Assembly: GCA_024234215.1 (NCBI GenBank)
Contig: JACKOQ010000006.1
Location: 121,792-185,791, forward strand
Reading direction: 5' to 3'
Length of the DNA: 64,000 nt
DNA from: Pseudomonadales bacterium
GTDB taxonomy: Bacteria > Pseudomonadota > Gammaproteobacteria > Pseudomonadales > UBA5862
A program made the translations under genes and the position numbers. This document shows positions 1 to 9,292 of the stretch, piece by piece. How positions within the stretch are numbered: position 1 is the first letter of the stretch; every line of letters starts with the position of its first letter. The notes beneath the pieces were generated by a model, which saw only the letters and a list, made by a program, of their open reading frames with translations, made no database searches and had not been told where the DNA came from.

Positions 1-2
1 AC

Positions 3-845
3 CCCAACGCACCCACCCCCAGTGTGGCAGAGATGCGCCAGCGCTACGAAGGGCTCGGCGGCGCCTTTCCGGTCGGCGCCGATGTCACCATCCGCACCAC
101 TGCGCTGAATGGCGTGCCCGCCGAGGAGATCACCGCCGAGGGCGCCGACACCCGTCAGGCACTGCTCTACTTCCACGGTGGCGGCTACGCGCTGGGCGGC
201 TTCGTCACCCACCGCACGCTGGTCTCCGATCTGTCACGGGCGAGCCGGCGCCGCGCCTATCTGATCGACTACCGGCTGGCACCAGAGAACAGCTTTCCGG
301 CGCCGGTCGAGGATGCCGTGGCCGCCTACCGCGCCCTGCTCGACCTCGGCTACAGCAGCCAGCAGATCGTACTGGGCGGCGACTCGGCCGGTGGCGGCCT
401 GACGCTGGCCACCATGCTGGCGCTCAAGCAGCAGGGACTGCCGCTGCCGGCCGGCGGACTCTGCATCTCGCCGTGGGCCGATCTGGAGATGACCGGCAGC
501 AGCCACCAGAGCAAGGCTGATGAAGACCCGATGGTGCGCAAGCCCGACCTGCTGAACTGGACCCAGATCTACCTGAAGGGCGCCGATCCGAAGAACCCGC
601 TGGCCTCGCCGATCCATGGCGACTTCAGTGGATTGCCACCGCTGCTGATCCAGGTCGGAACCGCCGAAACCCTGCTCGATGACGCGCGCATGGTGGCCGA
701 TCGCGCCAAAAAGGCCGGGGTCACCGTGCAGTTGCAGGAGTGGCAGGACATGATCCATGTCTGGCACCACTTTGCCGCGGTCGTCGGCGATGCCAGAAAG
801 GCCATCGACGAGGCGGGACGGTTCTTCCAGAGCCTCACCGCCTGA
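3..845 (+). CDS. Alpha/beta hydrolase of the HSL family, 5' end cut by the window
   Basis: This is a carboxylesterase or lipase-like hydrolase of the alpha/beta hydrolase-3 (hormone-sensitive lipase) family. An HGGG oxyanion-hole motif occurs about 50 residues after the GTG at base 24. The nucleophile elbow GDSAGG follows about 70 residues later, with a late LLDD aspartate and an MIHVWHH histidine that complete a plausible triad. The reading frame stays open upstream to base 3 (PNAPTPSVAEMRQRYE), and family members normally begin with this region. The true start is therefore outside the window and the GTG at 24 is probably internal. The substrate cannot be told; short- to medium-chain esters are typical. 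The SDR downstream and other lipid-type genes in the window fit a catabolic setting, but that is inference. Confidence 0.85.
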   Translation, partial: PNAPTPSVAEMRQRYEGLGGAFPVGADVTIRTTALNGVPAEEITAEGADTRQALLYFHGGGYALGGFVTHRTLVSDLSRASRRRAYLIDYRLAPENSFPAPVEDAVAAYRALLDLGYSSQQIVLGGDSAGGGLTLATMLALKQQGLPLPAGGLCISPWADLEMTGSSHQSKADEDPMVRKPDLLNWTQIYLKGADPKNPLASPIHGDFSGLPPLLIQVGTAETLLDDARMVADRAKKAGVTVQLQEWQDMIHVWHHFAAVVGDARKAIDEAGRFFQSLTA

Positions 846-915
846 ATCGGGCACTGCACCCCTGCCCGCTCACCCGGCGGGCAGCGGGTCGCATGACCCA
901 GGAACGGGAACAGAA

Positions 916-2172
916 ATGACCGCCACGCCGATCCAGCTGATTGCCGCCGCGCTCTTTGCGGTGGCCATCCTCCACACCTTCTCGACCAAGCTCTTCGAAC
1001 ATCTGGCCCACACCCGCCCCGCCCATGCCGGCCTGTGGCACCTGCTGGGCGAGGTCGAGGTGGTCTTCGGCTTCTGGGCACTGATTCTGGCGGCGGTGCT
1101 GTTCATCGATGACGGCACGGCGGCCATCCATTACATCGATTCACGCAACTTCACCGAACCGATGTTCGTGTTCGCCATCATGGTGATCGCCGGCAGCCGA
1201 CCGATCCTGCAGGGGGTCATGGGAGTCGTGCGCTGCCTCATCGGTCTGTTGCCGCTGCCGGGCAGCCTCGGCAGCTACATCGTCGTGGTCGGGCTGATTC
1301 CGCTGCTGGGCTCCTTCATCACCGAGCCGGCCGCCATGACACTGGCGGCACTGATTCTGGCCGATCAGCTCTTCAGTCGCGGCCTGTCGACACGGCTGAA
1401 ATATGCAACGCTGGGGGTGCTGTTCGTCAACATCTCGATCGGCGGCACCCTCACGTCTTATGCCGCACCACCGGTGCTGATGGTGGCGGGCCACTGGGGC
1501 TGGGACAGCCGCTTCATGCTGGCGACCTTCGGCTGGAAGGCGGCGCTTGCCGTGGCCGTCAACACGCTGGGCAGCGCCCTGCTGTTCCGCCGGGAGCTGG
1601 CGAGAGTGCCGACAACCGAAAGCCGCCGGGGCACCGTGGCAGTGCCTTGGCCGCTGCTGCTGGCACACCTGGCCTTTCTCGCCGGTGTCGTGCTGTTCGC
1701 CCACCATCCGGCCATCTTCATGGGGCTGTTTCTGCTCTTTCTCGGCGTCGCCACCGCCTACCCGCAGCACCAGGATCGCCTGATCCTGCGCGAAGGGCTG
1801 CTGGTCGCCTTCTTTCTGGCAGGCTTGGTGGTGCTGGGTGGCCAGCAGCAGTGGTGGCTGCAACCGCTGCTGCTGGGGATGAGCAGCGACAGCGTCTTTG
1901 TCGGCGCCACGGCACTGACCGCCATCACCGACAATGCCGCCCTGACCTACCTCGGCTCACTGGTCGACGGGCTGTCGGAAGAGTTCAAATATGCACTGGT
2001 CGCCGGCGCCGTGACCGGTGGTGGTCTGACCGTCATCGCCAATGCGCCCAACCCGGCCGGCATGGCGATCCTGCGCGGCCATTTCGAGGATGGCGCGGTG
2101 CATCCGCTCGGACTGCTGCTGGCGGCACTGCTGCCGACGCTGGTCGCCGCAGCGGCCTTCAAGTTCCTGTAG
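916..2172 (+). CDS. Putative Na+/H+ antiporter (integral membrane protein)
   Basis: The protein has 418 residues, is very hydrophobic and carries about ten to twelve membrane segments. It resembles the bacterial family named putative Na+/H+ antiporter (Na_H_antiport_3 type). Recognisable stretches are an early FSTKLFEHLAH, a conserved glycine/proline-rich centre (GLIPLLGSFITEPAAMTLAA) and a late TAITDNAALTYLGSL segment with polar residues inside a helix, as expected for an ion path. The ATG at 916 was chosen because GGAACGGGAACAG lies just upstream. The open frame extends further 5', but that part overlaps the hydrolase gene and is not membrane-like. Its role would be cation/proton exchange at the inner membrane; the ion specificity is unproven. 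Confidence 0.75.
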   Translation: MTATPIQLIAAALFAVAILHTFSTKLFEHLAHTRPAHAGLWHLLGEVEVVFGFWALILAAVLFIDDGTAAIHYIDSRNFTEPMFVFAIMVIAGSRPILQGVMGVVRCLIGLLPLPGSLGSYIVVVGLIPLLGSFITEPAAMTLAALILADQLFSRGLSTRLKYATLGVLFVNISIGGTLTSYAAPPVLMVAGHWGWDSRFMLATFGWKAALAVAVNTLGSALLFRRELARVPTTESRRGTVAVPWPLLLAHLAFLAGVVLFAHHPAIFMGLFLLFLGVATAYPQHQDRLILREGLLVAFFLAGLVVLGGQQQWWLQPLLLGMSSDSVFVGATALTAITDNAALTYLGSLVDGLSEEFKYALVAGAVTGGGLTVIANAPNPAGMAILRGHFEDGAVHPLGLLLAALLPTLVAAAAFKFL

Positions 2173-2203
2173 ACAAACATCGACAAAACCAGCGGAGGTT
2201 GCC

Positions 2204-2977
2204 ATGACATCGCTCTTTGACCTGACCGGCAAGGTGGCACTGATCACCGGATCGAGCCGTGGCATCGGCAAGGCGATTGCCGTGGCGATGGCGGAGCAGG
2301 GCGCACGGGTGGTGATCTCCAGCCGCAAGGCCGAGGCCTGCCAGCAGGTGGCGCAGCAGATCAATCAGACCCATCAAGCCCCCGACCGGGCCATTGCCCT
2401 GCCCTGCAACATCGCCGACAAGCGGCAGTTGCAGCAGTTGGTCGATGAGACCCGACGGCAGTTAGGCCAGATCGACATCCTGGTCTGCAATGCTGCCGTC
2501 AACCCCTACTTCGGCCCCTCTGCCACCATCCCGGACGACGCCTTCGACAAGGTGCTGCACAGCAACGTCAAGTCGAACCACTGGCTGTGCCAGATGGTGG
2601 CGCCGGAAATGGTCGAACGGCGCGACGGGGTGATCATCGTCGTCTCGTCGGTGGGCGGACTGCATGGCTCGGCAGTGCTCGGCACCTATGCGCTCTCCAA
2701 GGCCGCCGACATGCAGCTGGTGCGCAACCTGGCGGTCGAATATGGCGCCCACAACCTGCGCGCCAACACCATCGCGCCCGGTCTGATTCGAACCGACTTC
2801 TCCCGCGCTCTGTGGGAGAACCCCGAGGTGCTGAAGCGATCGACCGAACAGACGCCGCTGCGGCGCATCGGTGAACCCGAAGAGATCGCCGGCGCCGCGG
2901 TCTTTCTCGCCTCGGCCGCCGGTCGCTTCATGACCGGTCAGACCCTCGTCATCGATGGCGGTGGCAGCATCGCCTGA
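2204..2977 (+). CDS. Short-chain dehydrogenase/reductase (SDR)
   Basis: This is a classical SDR of 257 residues. It has the N-terminal cofactor motif TGSSRGIG, the CNAAVNP variant of the NNAG motif, an active-site serine in VVSSVGG and the YALSK (YxxxK) catalytic pair. The C-terminal end MTGQTLVIDGGGS is typical of the family. The arginine after the serine of TGSSRG, and SRK at the end of strand 2, fit NADP(H) use. The start ATG follows GGAGG with good spacing. Similar proteins act on hydroxy- or ketoacyl groups or on secondary alcohols; the substrate is not readable. It lies 31 bases after the antiporter gene on the same strand. Confidence 0.88.
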   Translation: MTSLFDLTGKVALITGSSRGIGKAIAVAMAEQGARVVISSRKAEACQQVAQQINQTHQAPDRAIALPCNIADKRQLQQLVDETRRQLGQIDILVCNAAVNPYFGPSATIPDDAFDKVLHSNVKSNHWLCQMVAPEMVERRDGVIIVVSSVGGLHGSAVLGTYALSKAADMQLVRNLAVEYGAHNLRANTIAPGLIRTDFSRALWENPEVLKRSTEQTPLRRIGEPEEIAGAAVFLASAAGRFMTGQTLVIDGGGSIA

Positions 2978-2987
2978 ACAGGCTATA

Positions 2988-3016
2988 TTTTCACCATCCG
3001 CTCGGCGTGATATAAC
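2988..3016 (+). promoter_or_regulatory. Predicted sigma-70 promoter for the hybrid kinase gene
   Basis: A TTTTCA -35-like hexamer and a TATAAC -10-like hexamer are separated by 17 bases. They sit 25 bases before the kinase start, in an AT-rich patch that stands out from the GC-rich surroundings. The -35 match is only four of six. Confidence 0.45.
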
Positions 3017-3040
3017 AACAATAAAAACAGGGATAAAGGA

Positions 3041-6000
3041 ATGGTTCCTCCGGTGGACTCTTCGCCCAGCAGCGAACCGCTGAATCTGTTGCTGGTGGGC
3101 AGGGAGCTCGACGACCTGGCCCGCATCCGCGAGGTGCTGGCCGAGACCGGCATTGCCAGCCGGCTGGAGATCACCACCGACAGCCAGCGGGCACTGGAGT
3201 GGCTCTGCACCACCCGCCAAGGTGTCTGCCTGCTGAACAGCCGGCTGCAAGGGATGCGCGGCATCGACCTGCTGCAGGCCGCGCGCGAGGCCGGCTGCCA
3301 CCTGCCGATCATCATGCTGACCTGCAGCAGCGATGTCGAAGATGAACAGGCCGCCCGCCAGGCGGGCGCCTTCGACTGCCTGAACAAGAACACACTGCTT
3401 CCCGCCCTGCTCGGTTGCAGCCTGCGTCATGCCGTCAATGAAGCCGATCGCATCCGCCAACTCAAACAACAACAGCAGACCGTGCGGCAGCTTTACCAGC
3501 AACTGGAGCTGGTCAGGGGCGTGCTGGACCAGCATGCCATCGTCAGCGAGGCCGACCGCGCCGGCAACATCATCGCGGTCAACGATCTGTTCTGCACCAT
3601 CAGCGGCTACAGCCGCGAGGAGCTGCTGGGGCAGAACCACCGCCTGCTCAAGTCAGGGGGACATCCCGCTGAACTCTATCAGCAGCTCTGGTCGACGATC
3701 AGCCGCGGCCAGAGCTGGCATGGCGAGATCTGCAACCGGCGCAAGGATGGCGAACTCTACTGGGTGCAGGCCACCATCGTCCCCATTGCCGACGAGCATG
3801 GCCGGCCCCAGCGCTACATCTCGATTCGCACCGACATCACCGCACAGAAGCGTGACGAACTGGCACTGCGTCTGCTGGGCCATGCGGTGCGTGCCAGCGC
3901 CTCCGGCATCGCCATCATGGACGCCAGTCAGGCCAATCCGCGAATTCGCTACGTCAACCCGGCCCTGAATCGCATGACCGGTTACAGCCCCGATGAGCTG
4001 GTGGCCGGCGGCAGCGCCCTGCTGTTCGGGCCACAGACCGATCGGGAGAAGAGAGCCCAGGCGCTGCAGCAACTGCGCGCCGGCCAGTCAGTCCGGCAGT
4101 TGCTGCTTTGCCTCTACCGAAAGAACGGTACGCCCTTCTGGTGTGATTTCTCTGCTTCCTGGGCTCTCGATGAGCAGGGCGATAAAACGTCCCTTTACGT
4201 CGTCGTGCTCAACGATGTGACCGAGCAGAAGATGGCCGAGGATGCGCTGCGTGAAAGCGAAGAGCGGCTGCGCCGCAGCCAGAACTACGCCAACATCGGC
4301 ACCTGGGACTTGAACATTCAAACCGGAGAACTGCTGTGGTCCGAACAGATCGCACCGATGTTCGGTTACCAGGGGGTGGTCGAGACCAGCTATGAGAACT
4401 TCATCAGTGCCGTCCATCCCGAGGATCGGCAAAGCGTCATCGATGCGATCAGCGGCTGCATCGAGCGGGGCGAGAAGTATCGGATCCAGCACCGTGTGCA
4501 GTGGCCCGATGGCACCCTTCGCTGGCTGCTGGAGCAGGGCGATGTCACCCGGCTGGCCGATGGCACACCGACCCACATGCTCGGCGTGGTGCAGGATGTC
4601 ACGGTCCACAAGGAGGTCTCGGAGCAGTTGCGCATCAACCAGGCCCGCCTGACCAATGCCCAGCGCATCGCCCATCTCGGCAACTGGGATCTCGATCTGG
4701 CCAGCAACCGCCTGCACTGCTCCGAGCAGATCTATGCCATCCTTGACATTGATCCTGCCGTGCAGATCGATCTGGATCGCTTCTATGCCAGTGTGCACCC
4801 CGACGACCTCGCCCAGATCAAGACATTCAGAACCCAGGTGCTGCACGATGGCAAGACCGAACAGAGCTACCGCATCCTGCGCCCCGATGGCGAGGTTCGC
4901 CACCTGCGCGCGATCACCGAGGCCAGCTTCGCGGCCGATGGCCGGCCGCTGACACTGAGCGGCACGACGCAGGACATCACCGAACAGGTGCTGCGCGAGA
5001 CGGCGCTGCGCCAGGCCAAGCAGGAGGCCGAGCAGGCCAACCAGGCCAAGTCGGAGTTTCTCTCCAGCATGAGCCATGAGCTGCGCACGCCGATGAACGC
5101 GATTCTGGGCTTTGCCCAGCTTTTGCAACTGCGGCGCGAACTGACCACTGAACAGCAGCAGGATGTCGCCGAAATCCTCAAGGCCGGCCGCCACCTGCTG
5201 GAGCTGATCAACGAGGTGCTCGACCTCTCCAGGATCGAGGCCGGAGCACTGTCGCTGTCGCTGGAGCCGGTGCTCTGCTGTGAGGCGATCGATGAGTCAC
5301 TCGCACTGCTGCAGCCGATGGCCGAACACCATGGCATCCTGCTGCGCGAGGATCCGCGCAAGGTCTGTTTCGTCTGGTTCCAGGCCGACCGCACCCGCCT
5401 GAAGCAGGTGCTGGTCAACCTGATCTCCAATGCGATCAAGTACAACCGCCCGCATGGCAGCGTCACGCTGCGCATGGTCAGTGGCTCGCCCGGCTTTGCC
5501 CGCATCGAGGTGAGCGACACCGGCTACGGCATCGATGAGGCGCTTCTGCCACTGCTGTTCCAGCCGTTCCAGCGGCTCGATGCCGCCACCCGGGGCATCG
5601 AAGGCACTGGCATCGGCCTGGCGATCTGCAAGCGGCTGGTCGAATCGATGGGCGGCACACTCGGCGTGGAGAGCAGCCCCGACATCGGCAGCACCTTCTG
5701 GCTGGAGCTGCCACGGATCGAACCAGCAACGCCCGCGGCAGCGCATCTGACCGAAATGGCCTCCCCCGCACTGCCAGCCAGCATGGCCGCCGCCACGCTG
5801 CTCTATGTCGAAGACAACCCGGCCAACCTGCGGCTGGTCGAGCAGATCGTCGCCACCCGACCCCACTGGCGGCTGCTCAGCGCCAGCACCCCGGAGATCG
5901 GACTGGAATTAGTCGAAGTTCATGCCAATACTCTGGATGTGATTCTGCTCGACATCGACCTGCCCGGCATGAACGGTTACCAGATGCTGAAACGGCTCCA

Positions 6001-6184
6001 GGACGAACCCCGCACCGCAGCCATTCCGGTGCTGGCACTGAGCGCCAACGCGATGCCGAATGACATTCGCCGCGGCCTGACCGCCGGCTTTCTGGACTAT
6101 CTGGTCAAACCGATCGAAGTGCCGGAGTTCCTGCGGATTCTCGATGGGTTGCTCGAGCAGCGCAAAACACAATCCAGGACGTGA
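3041..6184 (+). CDS. Hybrid sensor histidine kinase with pseudo-receiver, four PAS domains, HisKA, HATPase and C-terminal receiver
   Basis: The 1047-residue protein has no membrane segment, so it is a cytosolic sensor. The order is a receiver-like domain (about 14-125), a short coiled linker, PAS domains at about 155-270, 275-400, 405-525 and 530-650, then HisKA with the H-box MSHELRTPMN (about 685-695). An ATPase domain follows with NLISNAIKYN, DTGYGID and GTGIGLAICK, and then a canonical receiver (about 920-1035) with VEDNPAN, LLDIDLPGMNG and LVKP. The first receiver lacks its functional acids: the position of the acidic pair reads GR, and the phospho-acceptor is Asn66 in LLNSRLQGM. Thr94 and Lys116 are kept. 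An HD-GYP regulator starts seven bases after the stop, so the pair probably forms one phosphorelay. The stimulus is unknown. Confidence 0.92.
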   Translation: MVPPVDSSPSSEPLNLLLVGRELDDLARIREVLAETGIASRLEITTDSQRALEWLCTTRQGVCLLNSRLQGMRGIDLLQAAREAGCHLPIIMLTCSSDVEDEQAARQAGAFDCLNKNTLLPALLGCSLRHAVNEADRIRQLKQQQQTVRQLYQQLELVRGVLDQHAIVSEADRAGNIIAVNDLFCTISGYSREELLGQNHRLLKSGGHPAELYQQLWSTISRGQSWHGEICNRRKDGELYWVQATIVPIADEHGRPQRYISIRTDITAQKRDELALRLLGHAVRASASGIAIMDASQANPRIRYVNPALNRMTGYSPDELVAGGSALLFGPQTDREKRAQALQQLRAGQSVRQLLLCLYRKNGTPFWCDFSASWALDEQGDKTSLYVVVLNDVTEQKMAEDALRESEERLRRSQNYANIGTWDLNIQTGELLWSEQIAPMFGYQGVVETSYENFISAVHPEDRQSVIDAISGCIERGEKYRIQHRVQWPDGTLRWLLEQGDVTRLADGTPTHMLGVVQDVTVHKEVSEQLRINQARLTNAQRIAHLGNWDLDLASNRLHCSEQIYAILDIDPAVQIDLDRFYASVHPDDLAQIKTFRTQVLHDGKTEQSYRILRPDGEVRHLRAITEASFAADGRPLTLSGTTQDITEQVLRETALRQAKQEAEQANQAKSEFLSSMSHELRTPMNAILGFAQLLQLRRELTTEQQQDVAEILKAGRHLLELINEVLDLSRIEAGALSLSLEPVLCCEAIDESLALLQPMAEHHGILLREDPRKVCFVWFQADRTRLKQVLVNLISNAIKYNRPHGSVTLRMVSGSPGFARIEVSDTGYGIDEALLPLLFQPFQRLDAATRGIEGTGIGLAICKRLVESMGGTLGVESSPDIGSTFWLELPRIEPATPAAAHLTEMASPALPASMAAATLLYVEDNPANLRLVEQIVATRPHWRLLSASTPEIGLELVEVHANTLDVILLDIDLPGMNGYQMLKRLQDEPRTAAIPVLALSANAMPNDIRRGLTAGFLDYLVKPIEVPEFLRILDGLLEQRKTQSRT

Positions 6185-6190
6185 ATTCCG

Positions 6191-7279
6191 ATGCCACCGT
6201 TGACCGATACCGAGATCAAGAACGCCGCCATCGCCATCGTCGATGACGAGCCGGCCAATGTGCTGCTGGTCGAAAGGACGCTCAGCGGTGCCGGCTACCG
6301 CACTCTGCACTCGACCACCGATTCACGGCAGGCGCTGGAGTTGATCAGACAGCACCACCCCGCGCTGCTGCTGCTCGACCTCAACATGCCCCATCTGAAT
6401 GGGCTGCAACTGATGGCGCAGATGGCGGCAACCCTCTCCGACCCGCCGACCGTGGTGGTGCTGACGGCGCAGACCGCGCTGGAGCATCGGCTCAACGTGC
6501 TGCAACAGGGTGCCCGCGACTTCATTTCCAAGCCGTTCGAGATTCCTGAGCTGCTGGCACGGGTGCATAACTCGCTGGAGACCCATCTGCTGCAAGCGCG
6601 TCTGCGCAACGACAACATCCTGCTGGAGCAGCGGGTCGCCGAGCGCACCCAGGAGCTGCATGACAGCCGCCTGGAGATCATCCGCCGGCTGGGGCGCGCC
6701 GCCGAGTTCCGCGACAACGAGACCGGCCTGCACATCATCCGCATGAGCAAATACTCCGAACTGCTGGGGCGCTGTGCCGGCATGAGCGACGGCGAGGCCG
6801 AACTGCTGCTGCAGGCGAGCCCGATGCACGACATCGGCAAGATCGGCATTCCCGACCAGATTCTGCTCAAACCGGGCAAGCTGAACGCCGAGGAGTGGGA
6901 GACCATGAAACAGCACGCCCAGATCGGCGCCGACCTGCTCGATGGCAGCAGTGCGCCACTGCTGGTGGTGGCACGCGAGATTGCCCTGACCCACCATGAA
7001 AAGTGGGATGGCAGCGGCTACCCCCATGCGCTGCGCGGCGAGTCGATCCCGCTGGTGGGGCGCATCGTCGCGGTGGCCGATGTGTTCGACGCGCTGACCA
7101 GCGAGCGCCCCTACAAGGCGGCCTGGCCGATCCCCAAGGCGATCGAACTGCTGCAGGCCGAGCGCGACCGCCACTTCGATCGCCGGCTGGTCGATCTGTT
7201 CATTGCCAACCTCGATGCCGTGCTGGCGATCCGCGAACGCCACGCCGAACCGCACTCCGGCTCTGAAGCCACGCATTGA
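6191..7279 (+). CDS. Response regulator with receiver and HD-GYP domains (RpfG-type c-di-GMP phosphodiesterase)
   Basis: The protein has 362 residues. Residues 12-125 form a complete receiver with the acidic pair at Asp18/Asp19, the phosphorylatable Asp63 in LLLLDLNMP and the lysine in SKPFEIP. A helical linker leads to an HD-GYP domain with HDIGKIGIPD, HHEKWDGSGYP and a DALTSERPYK segment. HD-GYP enzymes hydrolyse cyclic di-GMP at a metal centre, and the key His/Asp and GYP residues are all present, so activity is likely. The gene begins six bases downstream of the kinase stop. The simplest reading is that the kinase phosphorylates this regulator to alter c-di-GMP levels; that link is inferred from gene order. 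Confidence 0.92.
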   Translation: MPPLTDTEIKNAAIAIVDDEPANVLLVERTLSGAGYRTLHSTTDSRQALELIRQHHPALLLLDLNMPHLNGLQLMAQMAATLSDPPTVVVLTAQTALEHRLNVLQQGARDFISKPFEIPELLARVHNSLETHLLQARLRNDNILLEQRVAERTQELHDSRLEIIRRLGRAAEFRDNETGLHIIRMSKYSELLGRCAGMSDGEAELLLQASPMHDIGKIGIPDQILLKPGKLNAEEWETMKQHAQIGADLLDGSSAPLLVVAREIALTHHEKWDGSGYPHALRGESIPLVGRIVAVADVFDALTSERPYKAAWPIPKAIELLQAERDRHFDRRLVDLFIANLDAVLAIRERHAEPHSGSEATH

Positions 7280-7313
7280 GCGCCAGTGCCGGAGCCCATC
7301 CCGGCGCCTTGCA

Positions 7314-8219
7314 TCAGCCGGATTTGTGCAGGCTCAATCGCGCCGCAACGAGCCGACCGGCCACCTGATCGCGCGCAAACTGCTCGGCGGCACGGCCACT
7401 GCGATGACCCCGGCTGCGCGACCAGAGCAGTGCCGCCTGTTCGACCTCACCGTTCCACTGCAATGCCAGCCCATGCTCGGCCGCCAGCCGCTCGCACCAG
7501 TGGCGGGCACAGTCGAGATACTGCGTCTGATCGAAGGGGTAGAACGACAGCCAGAGCCCAAAGCGATCTGAAAGCGAGATCTTCTCTTCGCTGCTCTCGC
7601 TCTCGTGCAGCAGTTCACCAACCATGCGCGCCGCACGGTTGTCATCCATGTATTCAGGCAGCAGATGGCGCCGGTTGGAGGTGGCATAGATCAGCACCTG
7701 CTCGCTGGCACTGTCGAGCGAGCCATCCAGCACACTCTTCAGCACCTTGTAGGCCGGATCACCTTCGGCAAAGGAGAGGTCGTCGCAATAGATGATGAAG
7801 CGGTGCGTGCTGTCGCGCAGTTGCGCGATGATCAGCGGCAAATCGCACAGGTGGCTCCTCTCCACCTCGACCATGCGCAGGCCCTGCCCGGCGCAGTCGT
7901 GCAGCAGCGCCCGCACCAGCGAGGATTTGCCGGTGCCGCGCGACCCCCACAGCAGCGCATGGTTGGCTGGCAGACCGGCCAGAAAGTGGCGGGTGTTGGC
8001 CAGCAGCGTCGCCTTCTGCCGCTCCACCCCCAACAGGTCGTCGAGTCGCATCGTCCGTGTCTTGAGCGGGGCCAGCACACCACCGCCACTGCCAACCAGC
8101 CAGTGCGCGGCCAGGGTCTGGCTCCAGTCGATTGCGGCCGGCGGGCGCGGGGTCAGCCGCTCCAGCGCCTCGGCGATGCGGGTCAGCGTCGGCAGCAGCA
8201 GTGCGGCATCTCTTTCCAT
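7314..8219 (-). CDS. DUF815 family AAA-type ATPase
   Basis: The protein has 301 residues and belongs to the DUF815 group of P-loop ATPases. The Walker A motif is GSRGTGKSS, a Walker B-like stretch is FIIYCDDLSF, and a sensor-like ATSNRRHLLPEYM follows. The family sequence LSDRFGLWLSFYPFDQTQYL is well preserved. Its cellular role is not established in any organism I can name. The ATG overlaps the stop of the upstream thioesterase gene by one base, showing it is the last gene of a coupled operon. Upstream in-frame extension was rejected because it runs through the thioesterase gene. Confidence 0.85.
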   Translation of the reverse strand: MERDAALLLPTLTRIAEALERLTPRPPAAIDWSQTLAAHWLVGSGGGVLAPLKTRTMRLDDLLGVERQKATLLANTRHFLAGLPANHALLWGSRGTGKSSLVRALLHDCAGQGLRMVEVERSHLCDLPLIIAQLRDSTHRFIIYCDDLSFAEGDPAYKVLKSVLDGSLDSASEQVLIYATSNRRHLLPEYMDDNRAARMVGELLHESESSEEKISLSDRFGLWLSFYPFDQTQYLDCARHWCERLAAEHGLALQWNGEVEQAALLWSRSRGHRSGRAAEQFARDQVAGRLVAARLSLHKSG

Positions 8220-8659
8220 CAGCTTGGCGTCACCTTGAAGTGGTAGCGGGCCACCGCAATCGGCCGGTCGGCATCCTCCTGCCACGCCTTGACCGCGACA
8301 TTGGCGATGCGTCGCCCCTGCTTGGTGACCTGGCACTGGGCGTAGGTTTCGAGCGCGCGCCCGGAGCGCAGGTAGTCGATGTTGCCATCGATCGGCTTGG
8401 GCATGGTGGTCGACTCCATCGCCCACAGCAGATGCAGGGTCGCGGCATTCTCCAGCAGGCCGGCGATGACCCCGCCATGGATCGCCGGCAGCTTGACGTT
8501 GCCGACGTTGTCCCACTGGTAAGGCAGCACGAAGCGCAGCGATGCCGCGTCGGGCTGCTCGATGCGAATGCCCAGCAGTTTGGCATAGGGGATCAGTTCA
8601 TTGACCTCGCCATAGTCGCCAGTCCGGCGTGCCTCGGCAAAAATCTGCGGCAGATTCAT
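8219..8659 (-). CDS. PaaI-type hotdog thioesterase, copy 1
   Basis: This 146-residue hotdog-fold protein contains the family motif LPAIHGGVIAGLLENAA. The HGG turn and following acidic residue on the central helix form the thioesterase active site, and GNIDYLRSG is the usual strand following it. Members hydrolyse acyl-CoA thioesters, often phenylacetyl or medium-chain acyl groups; the substrate here is not clear. The start codon overlaps the stop of the second thioesterase gene by four bases (ATGA). Tandem, diverged thioesterases suggest either a heteromer or two substrate ranges. Confidence 0.87.
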   Translation of the reverse strand: MNLPQIFAEARRTGDYGEVNELIPYAKLLGIRIEQPDAASLRFVLPYQWDNVGNVKLPAIHGGVIAGLLENAATLHLLWAMESTTMPKPIDGNIDYLRSGRALETYAQCQVTKQGRRIANVAVKAWQEDADRPIAVARYHFKVTPS

Positions 8660-9159
8660 CGGCTCGGCTCCATCGTCGAGTTGGCGATACTGCTGGATGA
8701 GCGCATGAAGGTGGAGACGCTGTGCGCGATCGGATCACCCGGCTGGTGGTAGACCTCGGCCCGCACGAAGGCCACGCTGCGGGTCAGCTTGTAGCACTCG
8801 GCACGGCAGAACAGATCCTGCTCCGGCTGTGGTGGCTTCAGGTAATCGATGCGCAGGTCGAGGGTGGCGATGGTCTCGGGCGCGGGCACCGCACAGAAGA
8901 CCGCCTTGCCGCTGGCACTGTCGACCAGTGACAGCACCGCACCACCATGCACGGTGCGGCTCACCGGATTGCCGATCAACCGGTCGCTGTAGGGCAGCCG
9001 CAAAATCGCCACATCACGCTCGATCGAGACGATCTCCAGCCCCAATACCGCCGAATGGGGAATGCGAGTCAGCGAATCCTCCACCGTCGCCTTGTAGTAG
9101 CGCGGATCATCGATCAGATAACCCCTGCCCTGCCCGTCGCTCTGCGCACTGTCAGACAT
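8656..9159 (-). CDS. PaaI-type hotdog thioesterase, copy 2
   Basis: This hotdog thioesterase has 167 residues. The motif SRTVHGGAVLSLVDSASG holds the HGG turn and a catalytic aspartate, and TLDLRIDYLKPP is the standard next strand. The start was placed at the ATG giving MSDSAQ, which follows GGGCGGATG; the longer upstream frame is arginine/serine-rich and unlike the family. It precedes copy 1 with a four-base overlap. Sequence similarity between the copies is low outside the motif, so the duplication is old or the genes were assembled separately. Confidence 0.87.
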   Translation of the reverse strand: MSDSAQSDGQGRGYLIDDPRYYKATVEDSLTRIPHSAVLGLEIVSIERDVAILRLPYSDRLIGNPVSRTVHGGAVLSLVDSASGKAVFCAVPAPETIATLDLRIDYLKPPQPEQDLFCRAECYKLTRSVAFVRAEVYHQPGDPIAHSVSTFMRSSSSIANSTMEPSR

Positions 9160-9292
9160 CCGCCCTTGACCTCTTTTGCTCGGTGAAGCGCCTGATCCAG
9201 AACTGCTGGCCGGCGCGTGACAAGCGCGCAATTCTAACCCGGATTGCCTAGGTGCTCCGCGTGAAAACAGCGCCTGCTCGATCGGTGAGCGG

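Noticed and set aside
7280..7313. Terminator between the HD-GYP gene and the DUF815 gene
   Set aside because: Only short GC-rich inverted repeats without a T-run are present.
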